From Candidatus Methylomirabilota bacterium (GTDB lineage: Bacteria > Methylomirabilota > Methylomirabilia > Methylomirabilales > Methylomirabilaceae): a DNA stretch of 64,000 bases. Positions 19,032 to 26,203 of this stretch are shown piece by piece (within the stretch, counting starts at the first letter, position 1; the number at the start of each line of letters is the position of its first letter). Under the pieces are notes generated by a model that made no database searches, was not told the DNA's origin, and saw nothing but the letters and a program-made list of their open reading frames with translations. Made by a program: the position numbers and the translations under genes. The DNA is taken from the NCBI GenBank assembly GCA_003104975.1, contig PQAM01000001.1, positions 55,639-119,638 of the forward strand, in the 5' to 3' direction.

Positions 19032-19226
19032 ATGCGGACGACGATCAATTTACCACACGATTTACTCCAGGAGGCGATGAGGCTCTCAGCCGAGAAAACC
19101 AAGACCGCGGTCATCATCACCGCACTTCGAGCCTATGTTCGGGATCGGCGGGTGGACCATCTCATCGCGAAGCGTGGGCGGCTCGAATTCCTCGACACCT
19201 GGGACAAGGGTCGCCATGAGCGATAA
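19032..19226 (+). CDS. vapB: VapB-type antitoxin
   Basis: A 64-residue protein whose N-terminus MRTTINLPHDLLQEAMRLS is a ribbon-helix-helix DNA-binding fold typical of DUF2191/VapB antitoxins. The C-terminal part (DHLIAKRGRLEFLDTWD) would wrap and inhibit the toxin. A strong AGGAGG ribosome site lies at 19019-19024. It overlaps vapC by 11 bp. The promoter at 18965 holds an inverted repeat consistent with autoregulation. Confidence 0.9.
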   Translation: MRTTINLPHDLLQEAMRLSAEKTKTAVIITALRAYVRDRRVDHLIAKRGRLEFLDTWDKGRHER

Positions 19227-19608
19227 GGTCCTCGTAGACACATCGGCCTGGATCGAATTCTTCCGCGGTACACCCTCTACGTGCGGTGACAAGGTAGGCG
19301 AACTGCTTCGGCGAGATCGCACCTGTGTGACGGGTCTGATTATTGTAGAGCTGTCGCGCGGAGCGAAGGGGACCAGGGAGTTGAGGACACTGGATGAGTT
19401 GTTGCGAACCGTGACCTCGTTGGAGGTGAGCGACGACGTCTATCGCAAGGCAGGCGAGTTGTCATACCGGATGGCCCGGCGTGGGCTCACGCTCGGTACC
19501 GTTGACGCCGTCATCGCCGCCACGGCCATCCGTCATGATTGCCCGCTCCTGACATTGGACGATCACTTCCAGCAGATCCGCCGGTTTGCGCCGCTCCATC
19601 TCGCATAG
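19216..19608 (+). CDS. vapC: VapC-type PIN-domain ribonuclease toxin
   Basis: A 130-residue PIN-domain nuclease. The acidic metal-binding residues fit the family: D8 in LVDTSAWIEFF, E45 in IIVELSRG, D97 in GTVDAVIAAT and D115/D116 in LTLDDHF. VapC toxins cleave tRNA or rRNA and are held inactive by VapB. The ATG at 19216 lies inside the end of vapB, so translation is coupled. The pair stands alone between a two-component operon and a repeat-rich region. Confidence 0.92.
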   Translation: MSDKVLVDTSAWIEFFRGTPSTCGDKVGELLRRDRTCVTGLIIVELSRGAKGTRELRTLDELLRTVTSLEVSDDVYRKAGELSYRMARRGLTLGTVDAVIAATAIRHDCPLLTLDDHFQQIRRFAPLHLA

Positions 19609-19635
19609 CCCATTTTTGCTCGGCCCGCCTCGCGT

Positions 19636-20071
19636 CGTCTATACATAACGGCGTAAGTCACAACAATGGACGTCATTGCCCAGAAAGTCCCCCCTCACCC
19701 CCGCCCTCTCCTCCAAAGGAGGCGAGGGGAACCAAAAAAGACCTCCTCTCCCCCAATGGGGGAGAGGACGAAGGTGAGGGGGTGTAGGGCACCGACTTTC
19801 ATAACCATGGGCGCGCCAGTGGCGCATGCGGTATTGCCTAGAAAGTCCCCCGTGTCATTGCGAGGCGCAGCCGAGGCAATCTCATAGTCGTTCGGGGCAA
19901 CTACGGTGAGATGGCCGCGCTTCCGTTGGTCGCTCGCAATGACCAGCCAGTGACGGGACGGTCTTACAACACACTTTCATCCCCATGGGCGCACCAGCGG
20001 CGCATGCGGTATTCCCGCGAAAGCGGGAATCCAGCGCAGAAAGACTGGATTCCGGGTCAAGCCCGGAATGA
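19636..20071. repeat. Cluster of dispersed repeats downstream of vapC
   Basis: The 734-bp gap between vapC and the next gene holds several repeat units and no credible gene. These are a TACATAACGGCGTAAG-type arm (19640-19680) shared with 31678 and 43905, and a CCCTCACCCCC...GGTGAGGGGG inverted unit (19690-19783). A TTTCATNNCCATGGGCGC unit occurs twice (19797 and 19975). The GTCATTGCGAGG...CGCTCGCAATGAC unit (19854-19943) recurs at 61130. A CCGCGAAAGCGG palindrome lies at 20009-20071. Confidence 0.75.
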
Positions 20072-20124
20072 CGATCACTGTAAAGGGACCTGTGGGACAC
20101 TACACTAGCGCCTACCGAGGGTGA

Positions 20125-20217
20125 TGTTTCAGAGTACAACCGGCTGTAACATACCCTTTCATGTGAAACGTACCTCCTGCATCTGATCCCCTCCGTCTCT
20201 CCGCCAAGCCCATCCGT
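20125..20217 (+). promoter_or_regulatory. Conserved upstream element, copy B
   Basis: TGTTTCAG (20125-20132) with CTGTAACA (20144-20151), then the dyad TTTCATGTGAAA (20157-20168), then CATCTGATCCCCTCC. It is aligned with copies A and C without gaps through the two dyads and lies about 140 bp before the sigma-54-type promoter at 20268. Confidence 0.7.
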
Positions 20218-20267
20218 AAAGGCTCTGAACACGCAGAGTTAGAACATCCTGCCGCGAGGTCTCCGTT

Positions 20268-20284
20268 TTGGCATGCCGCTTGTT
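20268..20284 (+). promoter_or_regulatory. Sigma-54-type -24/-12 promoter before DoxX-like gene
   Basis: TTGGCATGCCGCTTGTT is identical at 16 of 17 positions to the sequence at 10583 before the LuxR gene. The -24 GG is present and the -12 position reads GT. It is 60 bp from the start codon. Confidence 0.6.
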
Positions 20285-20343
20285 ATCAAGACCGGTTGTC
20301 GTGGTCGTGATACCGATTTTTCTCAACAGAAGGAGGCCTACAG

Positions 20344-21483
20344 ATGAAGAACACAACCGTCACCCTAACCGTCCCTGTCCGATTGATCCTTACTCTCCTT
20401 TCCGTGCTCGCGCCGCTCCTGGGAGCGCTTGAAGCAACAGCCCACGAGCTCTGGGTCTTGACGCCCGAGCAGGCGTCCGAGTGGAACGCGAGACCCAAGC
20501 CCGAAATCTTTACCCAGCTTAACGGGACAAGTCTGTCGGTCTACCTGCTGACAACCCTCTGTCTGGTCGGCTGCGTCCTGCTCTACCGCCGGACCGCGTC
20601 TCGATCATCAGCCTCGGACCTGCAGGCCCGCCTGACCTCGTATGGCGACTACGCGCCGGTGGCCCTGCGCATCGCGCTCTTCATCATGTTGGGGACGGCA
20701 AGCCTCGGGCTCGCGCCGCGACTGGGCACCGGGATCATGCAGAGCGCGGTGCTGGGCGCGCCGGACCTCGAGTTGCGCCTGCTCCCGGGTAACTGGAGTT
20801 GGGTGGCCGTGATCGAAGGCGCGCTCGCCGTCTGTCTGTTGCTGGGCATCTATGTGCGGGGCGCAGCCGCCGCGATCCTGGGCCTGGGGCTGCTGGGACT
20901 CTACCTCTTTGGCCAGGCCATGTGCGCCTACATCGGGCTGGTTGGAGCGGCCGCCGTCTATCTGTTGTTCCAGGGAGCCGGACCATATGCGGTGCCGCTG
21001 CCGTCTTTCCCAGGTACCGCGGGACTCAGCGCCTGGTTCGCAGGCCAGCCTCGCGAGCGGGTGCAGTGGCTGCTGAGGGTCTTGGTAGGTGCCGACGTGC
21101 TCTACCTGGCACTGGCATATAAATTCGCGCAGCCCAACCTTATGCTGGGCGTGCTCGACGTCCACCACGTTCCTACCCTGGGGCTGCAGCCGGCGACCTT
21201 TGTCCTCCTGGCAGCCGTCGTGGAGCTGCTCGCTGGGATCTTCATCCTTACAGGGGTCATGATCCGACCCTTGGCCGTCGGTCTCTTCACGGCGTTCGCC
21301 TTTTTCAGCGTGGTCCTCTGGGAAGGGGTCTTCGCCCACATCATTGTGTACGGGCTGCTGGTCCCGTTGATCACCAACGGCGCGGGGCAATGGCGCGCAC
21401 CCCTGAAGACGAAGGCGATGCTCACTCCCGGATCATGGTTTGTCGCAGCAGAGCGATACCGAATCGTAAGGATGGGATCTTGA
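20344..21483 (+). CDS. DoxX-like polytopic membrane protein
   Basis: A 379-residue inner-membrane protein with an N-terminal hydrophobic segment ending near ATAHELWVL and about nine further transmembrane helices. Two halves each show the DoxX-like pattern (LRIALFIMLGTASLGLAPRL at about 103 and LRVLVGADVLYLALAYKF at about 243). DoxX relatives occur in quinone-linked and redox-related membrane complexes, but the substrate is unknown here. The ATG follows AGGAGGCC (20331-20338). It has its own copy of the upstream element and a sigma-54-type promoter, so it probably belongs to the same regulon as the LuxR gene and the operon at 21894. It is transcribed alone. Confidence 0.7.
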   Translation: MKNTTVTLTVPVRLILTLLSVLAPLLGALEATAHELWVLTPEQASEWNARPKPEIFTQLNGTSLSVYLLTTLCLVGCVLLYRRTASRSSASDLQARLTSYGDYAPVALRIALFIMLGTASLGLAPRLGTGIMQSAVLGAPDLELRLLPGNWSWVAVIEGALAVCLLLGIYVRGAAAAILGLGLLGLYLFGQAMCAYIGLVGAAAVYLLFQGAGPYAVPLPSFPGTAGLSAWFAGQPRERVQWLLRVLVGADVLYLALAYKFAQPNLMLGVLDVHHVPTLGLQPATFVLLAAVVELLAGIFILTGVMIRPLAVGLFTAFAFFSVVLWEGVFAHIIVYGLLVPLITNGAGQWRAPLKTKAMLTPGSWFVAAERYRIVRMGS

Positions 21484-21560
21484 GCGATCTTTATCGGAAG
21501 CGGGACGGTCAGCGGCGCTAGCCGCCTCCCGGATGAGCCGCTGACGTCCCCCAAGATTGA

Positions 21561-21655
21561 TGTTTCAGAATACAACCCTCTGAAACGCCTCATTTCATTT
21601 GAAACTTACCTCGTGCATCTGATCCTCTCCTTCTCGCCGCGGTTTGGCCTGCGTA
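21561..21655 (+). promoter_or_regulatory. Conserved upstream element, copy C
   Basis: TGTTTCAG (21561-21568) with CTGAAACG (21580-21587), then TTTCATTTGAAA (21593-21604), then CATCTGATCCTCTCC. Both dyads match copies A and B in order and spacing. It lies about 195 bp before the promoter at 21799, further than in the other two copies. Confidence 0.7.
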
Positions 21656-21798
21656 TCGAAAATCATTCACGCGGTATCGGCCTGTATACCAGCGAAGGCC
21701 GACCGATTCGCATACTCAACGGACGCAAGAGGCCTAACCACACAGAAAGACCGGAGCGGAGGGTTCGCGCGCCGCTACTGCGAGGGCGTCGTGCCGAC

Positions 21799-21814
21799 TG
21801 GCACCGTTCCTGCT
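21799..21814 (+). promoter_or_regulatory. Sigma-54-type promoter before the five-gene operon
   Basis: TGGCACCGTTCCTGCT has a full -24 TGGCAC and the invariant GG-N10-GC spacing (GG 21800-21801, GC 21812-21813), close to the consensus TGGCAC-N5-TTGC. It is about 80 bp before the first gene start. Confidence 0.6.
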
Positions 21815-21893
21815 CAGTTTGCAGGAAAAGGATGCTGACACCGCCACCCTGTGACGCGAAGCCACACAACCGCTATCAGAGAGGAGAATGGCA

Positions 21894-22871
21894 ATGAATA
21901 CTCACAACCTGCTGATGGTCTTTACCGCAGCAATGGTCTTCGTGCCTTTGGTAGCTTCCGCTGGAGGAGGCTATGAGCAGGCGCGAATCTACTCCAGATC
22001 GCCAAACTCATTGCATGTGGAAGGTTTTGTCAACAAAGACAATAAAGTCAAAGACTTTAATATGGCCAACAAGAAGATGGAGGTCGGCTACGGCAAGAAG
22101 ATCAAATATATCAAAATTAAAGACATCACCACCAACCAGTGCTTTCTTGATGCGCCATCGCAACAACCCAACGCAGTGAGATTCGGGCATGTCAATTACC
22201 CTGAGACCCCTGATGGTTACAACCAGGTCATGGCGTGGTTGAGCATCACCAATGATGGAACTGCGGATGGCAGTGTCGAAGTAAGATCTATGGAAATCTG
22301 GGGAAGGGATAAAAACGGCAATGTATTTCCAGTCAGTGACGATCTATTCTGCAAAAAAGATGATTGCCAAGCATCCAACCTCGTTTGGGGTTCCATGCTG
22401 CAAGATAAGGCTTACTGGAGTAATCCCGATGCATGGGCACTCCGCTGCCCAAACGGTGATACTAACTTAGAGACCTGTGGCAACAGCCCCGTCAACCCAT
22501 TGATATTTGAACTGAAATGGAATAAACCCGCAAATGGGCTTTTCGCGATTCCAACTGTTGTATTTCCGACAAGCCAGTATCCGGACCAGGTTTTCCATCC
22601 TTGGTTGGCGGTCTGGGATGAGGATCCAAACAGTCGTAGATCGAATGCCGAACCGGGTATTCAATATGCTGTACGCGTCATCGCAAAAGTCAATGGTGCA
22701 GGGCGATTGCAAGCGGGCTTGGATTATTGGGCACCGCCTGGAACGACTCCCTATTGCGAACCATCGCGCCAAAACAGCGAACGGTGCGAAGGCGCCGTTT
22801 CGAACTGGCAATGCGAATCTGGCGGCTGGGTCAGCGTCATCGCGGGTGCGCCGGGAATATTCCGACCTTGA
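21894..22871 (+). CDS. Secreted protein of unknown function
   Basis: I do not recognise this 325-residue protein. A signal peptide (NLLMVFTAAMVFVPLVASAG) predicts export. The mature part is rich in Asn, Lys and Trp, with cysteines at the two ends (CEPSRQNSERCEG near the C-terminus), as in a disulphide-bonded periplasmic or extracellular protein. The ATG at 21894 is better spaced from GAGGAG (21881-21886) than the ATG at 21888. Its base composition is visibly more AT-rich than the neighbours, suggesting later acquisition. It is the first gene after the sigma-54-type promoter at 21799; the GlpD-like gene follows 98 bp later. Confidence 0.7.
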   Translation: MNTHNLLMVFTAAMVFVPLVASAGGGYEQARIYSRSPNSLHVEGFVNKDNKVKDFNMANKKMEVGYGKKIKYIKIKDITTNQCFLDAPSQQPNAVRFGHVNYPETPDGYNQVMAWLSITNDGTADGSVEVRSMEIWGRDKNGNVFPVSDDLFCKKDDCQASNLVWGSMLQDKAYWSNPDAWALRCPNGDTNLETCGNSPVNPLIFELKWNKPANGLFAIPTVVFPTSQYPDQVFHPWLAVWDEDPNSRRSNAEPGIQYAVRVIAKVNGAGRLQAGLDYWAPPGTTPYCEPSRQNSERCEGAVSNWQCESGGWVSVIAGAPGIFRP

Positions 22872-22968
22872 GGATGTAAGGCCCGTACATGCTGGTCCAG
22901 GGCTTATACCAAAGCGGGAGAAGAGTCAGCCGGCGTTACCCTCTTCCAGGATAGGTGGAGGAACTGTG

Positions 22969-24474
22969 ATGGAAACGTGGCGAGAGCAAAACTGGGAATA
23001 CGCGAAGAGCACGAGCTTCGATGTGATGATCACTGGAGGGGGCGTGAACGGCGCGTGTCTCTATCATCAGCTCTGTTCCCAAGGCTATAAGGTCCTCCTT
23101 ATTGACAAGGGCGATTTTGCCGGCGGCAGCAGCCAGTCTTCCGGAATGATGATATGGGGAGGATTACTGTATCTTCGAAATCTCGATGTGTGCTCCGTAT
23201 ACCGTTTGTCCAGGGCCAGAGACGCCATGATCAAGCTGATGAGTGATCGGGTGTCTCCGTGTCTCTTTCGGTACGTCCCCTCCTCCGAAGGCGGCCGAAA
23301 TGGTCAGATCGTTCAGGCCGGCCTTTATCTCTATTGGTTGGCCGGCATGCTCCGGCGCCGCGCGCCTTTCTCGCAGCGCGTGTTCGGGGAGGCGGTTTTC
23401 ATCCGAGACGTAGGCTCCAAAGGCTCCTTTGTGTATGAGGAGGGCGTTCTGAAAGGCTCCGATTGCCGGTTTGTGCTCCGGTGGATTGCACCGTTCCAAG
23501 CACCCGAACACGTTCCGCTTAACTATTGCGCTGTGGAAGACGGCAGCTACAGTGCGAAGGAACAATTATGGCGTCTTCATCTTAAAGATACGTTATACCA
23601 CCGGGAGACAGAGGCGACTGCGCGGTGCGTGGTGAATTGTGCTGGCGTCTGGGTCGATAAGGTCAATCAGGATTTCGGTGTGCGGACACCCTATAAACAC
23701 CTGCTCAGTAAAGGCGTCTATCTCGGCCTCCAGCGCCACGAGGCGCACCACACGCCGTTGATATTCGACATGGAACAGCACGGCGACGTCGTGACCTATC
23801 TCCCGTGGGGACCGATTGCTCTCCTGGGACCTACAGAGACATTAGTTCGAACCGCTGAAGAGGGCTACGATGTGTCGGAGGAGGATGCACGGTTTTTACT
23901 GGAACAGGCTGCGCAACACCTGCGCACACCAGTCAACAAGACGGAGATCATTTCGTTGCGCTGCGGCGTGCGACCGCTGGCAGTCCCAACATCGTTCCGC
24001 GGCGATTGCTACCCGCTGGATATTTCTCGCAGACATAGGATCGTAAAGGACAGCAGGTTGCCTTGGATATCGCTCTACGGCGGCAAGATCACAGGCTGTA
24101 TCGAGACATGCCGGAGGATCTGCGCCGAGCTTTCCAGGTTGATACCGCGGGCAGTCACCCCGGTGACCCCTGGCCCGGTTGAGGACGAGGTTGAACTTAC
24201 CTCTTTTCCCGGATTGGCGCAAAAAGTACCATCTGTGGAATGGTGCAAGACACAAGAATTCTGTCTTACCCTGGAAGATTATCTGCGCCGCCGTACCAAC
24301 ATCTCGCAGTGGGTTGCGCGAGAAGGTCTGGGACGCAATGATGAAAATCTTGGGGCAGTCGAAAAGATCGCTTTAAGTCTGTGCAACTATGACCAGCTCA
24401 AGGTGAGCGCATGCGTAAAGCGATACCGCGAACAGGTCAACAGACGCTTTGATTCGCTGATTGCACGGACCTGA
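22969..24474 (+). CDS. GlpD-like FAD-dependent glycerol-3-phosphate oxidase
   Basis: A 501-residue flavoprotein. The FAD dinucleotide motif GGGVNGA lies near residue 20. The GlpD signature is recognisable in GGSSQSSGMMIWGGLLYL, where GlpD has GTSSRSS...GG.RYL. NCAGVWVD and LYGGKITG segments also match. Family members oxidise glycerol-3-phosphate to dihydroxyacetone phosphate and pass electrons to quinone. It lacks the usual long GlpD C-terminal extension pattern, so the substrate may differ. The ATG at 22969 follows AGGTGGAGG (22953-22961). It is followed after 24 bp by a DegT-family aminotransferase, suggesting that its keto product is aminated. Confidence 0.82.
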   Translation: METWREQNWEYAKSTSFDVMITGGGVNGACLYHQLCSQGYKVLLIDKGDFAGGSSQSSGMMIWGGLLYLRNLDVCSVYRLSRARDAMIKLMSDRVSPCLFRYVPSSEGGRNGQIVQAGLYLYWLAGMLRRRAPFSQRVFGEAVFIRDVGSKGSFVYEEGVLKGSDCRFVLRWIAPFQAPEHVPLNYCAVEDGSYSAKEQLWRLHLKDTLYHRETEATARCVVNCAGVWVDKVNQDFGVRTPYKHLLSKGVYLGLQRHEAHHTPLIFDMEQHGDVVTYLPWGPIALLGPTETLVRTAEEGYDVSEEDARFLLEQAAQHLRTPVNKTEIISLRCGVRPLAVPTSFRGDCYPLDISRRHRIVKDSRLPWISLYGGKITGCIETCRRICAELSRLIPRAVTPVTPGPVEDEVELTSFPGLAQKVPSVEWCKTQEFCLTLEDYLRRRTNISQWVAREGLGRNDENLGAVEKIALSLCNYDQLKVSACVKRYREQVNRRFDSLIART

Positions 24475-24498
24475 GAAAGCCGTGCGGGAGGGTAGACC

Positions 24499-25788
24499 AT
24501 GACCATCACACGAACCGACTTGCCGGTTGCTTTGGGGGGGACGCCGTCTGTCACTCTGGACCACCGAGCAGCCAACCGCTGGCCGATGCTCACCCGCGAC
24601 GATGAAGAGGCGGTGTTGCGGGTCATGCATGACGGCAACATCTCCACCCATCCGATTATCAGAGAACTGGAGCAGGACTACGCGAGCCTGACCGGGCGTC
24701 GTTATGCGCTGGCCCACAATAACGGGACAGCCGGATTGCTCGCTGCGTTCTTTGCGGTAGGCCTGAAACCCGGCGATGAGGTGATCGTTCCCTCCGCCAC
24801 GTTCTGGGCCTCCGTTGTGCCGATGCTCTGGCTGGGAGCCATACCGGTGTTTTGTGAAAGTGAACCGGATTGCCTGGGACCCGATCCCAAGGACATGGAG
24901 AGAAGAATCACCAATCGGACAACGGCCATCGTCGTCGTCCACCTCTGGGGATACCCCGCCAAAATGGGAGAGATCCTGGCTGTCGCTCGACAGCACAACC
25001 TCAAGATCATCGAGGACGCCTCCCACGCCCATGGAGCCATGTGGTATGGAAAGCCATGCGGCAGTTTCGGTGACGTATCGGTGTTCAGTCTGCAGGGCGA
25101 TAAGCTGGCTCCAGCCGGGGAGGGTGGGATCTTCCTGTGCGACGAGTATGCGTACTACGAGCGAGCGACCTGCCTGGGGGATATTACCCGGATTATCGAG
25201 TTACAGACTCCGGCGCGCCGTTTCGCTGGAACAAGTTTCGGCATCAAAACACGTATCGCGCCACTGTCTGCTGCAATCGCCCGGGTCCAGCTCAAAGCAT
25301 TGCCGGCGCGTAACCAGTTGCGCACTGAGAACCTGGAGTATCTCTCGCACCATTTGGAGGCACTGGGATTTCATACGTTCCTCGCGCCACCTGACATCAG
25401 ACGGACGTATTTCGAGTACATCATTCGATACGACAGCGACAAGATTCCGCTGCGTCTGGACCGGTTGATCGATGCCCTCCGACAGGAAGGCTGCCAGATC
25501 TCCACACCCCGGTACCCTCTACTGCACCAGCAGCCCTTCTTCACGGAAGGCCACTATCGTGAGGTGGCCCGATTAGGGTGCGACATCGCCTTGCCTGATT
25601 ATAGCGCAGTGGAGTTGCCGAACACGGAGCGGGTAGGCGCTACCCTTGTAAAACTCCCGTCCTTCCCAAATGCCACTCGTGACTTGCTCGACCAATATAT
25701 CGTGGCCTTTGAGAAAGTGCTCAGGTACGCCACAGAGATAGCGACCAAGTACGAAGCAGCCTCAGCGCAGTGCGAGCCACGCAGATGA
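24499..25788 (+). CDS. DegT/DnrJ/EryC1/StrS-family PLP aminotransferase
   Basis: A 429-residue fold-type I aminotransferase. The PLP lysine is K202 in SLQGDKLAPAGEGG, the PLP-nitrogen Asp is D173 in IIEDASHAHGA, and NNGTAGL (74-80) contacts the phosphate. This family usually aminates keto-sugars on nucleotides. Nothing nearby makes nucleotide sugars, whereas the preceding gene is GlpD-like, so a small ketone such as dihydroxyacetone phosphate is a possible substrate (inference). The family does include a precedent for amination to serinol phosphate in rhizobitoxine synthesis. It overlaps the next gene by 4 bp. Confidence 0.88.
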   Translation: MTITRTDLPVALGGTPSVTLDHRAANRWPMLTRDDEEAVLRVMHDGNISTHPIIRELEQDYASLTGRRYALAHNNGTAGLLAAFFAVGLKPGDEVIVPSATFWASVVPMLWLGAIPVFCESEPDCLGPDPKDMERRITNRTTAIVVVHLWGYPAKMGEILAVARQHNLKIIEDASHAHGAMWYGKPCGSFGDVSVFSLQGDKLAPAGEGGIFLCDEYAYYERATCLGDITRIIELQTPARRFAGTSFGIKTRIAPLSAAIARVQLKALPARNQLRTENLEYLSHHLEALGFHTFLAPPDIRRTYFEYIIRYDSDKIPLRLDRLIDALRQEGCQISTPRYPLLHQQPFFTEGHYREVARLGCDIALPDYSAVELPNTERVGATLVKLPSFPNATRDLLDQYIVAFEKVLRYATEIATKYEAASAQCEPRR

Positions 25789-26150
25789 GAACGGCCCTTC
25801 GACTGACAGATCGTTTTCTGCATATGCTTCATCTGACCATCATCGTGTTTTGCATGGTCGGATGGGTATTTCAGAGTGCCCGTGTGGTCCATCTCGTTGT
25901 GGTCATCGGGATAGCCTGTTCCTGGTTCATCCTCGGCAGGTCTCGCGGATATGGCTACTGCTTGATCACGGATCTCCAGCGGAGGGTGAGAAAGAGACTG
26001 GGAGACCCGCCGGGTCCCGACTCGTTCGTCAAGTATCAGCTCGATCGCCTCACCGGGATGGATTTCAATCCACAATCTGTCGAGGCGGTTATCCAGACAT
26101 CCTTCTATCTGTCGGCGCTCGCATCCATCTACGTAAATTTCGCACCCTAG
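25785..26150 (+). CDS. DUF2784-like small membrane protein
   Basis: A 121-residue protein with about three transmembrane segments: LHLTIIVFCMVGWVF (about 14-28), VVHLVVVIGIACSWFILG (about 35-52), and AVIQTSFYLSALASIYVNF at the C-terminus. Its composition and length resemble DUF2784 proteins, whose function is unknown. The start ATG at 25785 overlaps the aminotransferase stop (ATGA), so the two are translated together. It lies within the lipid-like operon, 53 bp before the fused acyltransferase, and could be a membrane partner for that step. Confidence 0.65.
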   Translation: MRTALRLTDRFLHMLHLTIIVFCMVGWVFQSARVVHLVVVIGIACSWFILGRSRGYGYCLITDLQRRVRKRLGDPPGPDSFVKYQLDRLTGMDFNPQSVEAVIQTSFYLSALASIYVNFAP

Positions 26151-26203
26151 TCGGCATGCGACATTGAAAGGATCAGACTAGTCATCGTGGAGGAGATCAT
26201 GCT

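Noticed and set aside
19639..20232. Several small open frames after vapC
   Set aside because: All consist of repeat DNA and differ between strands without a ribosome site.
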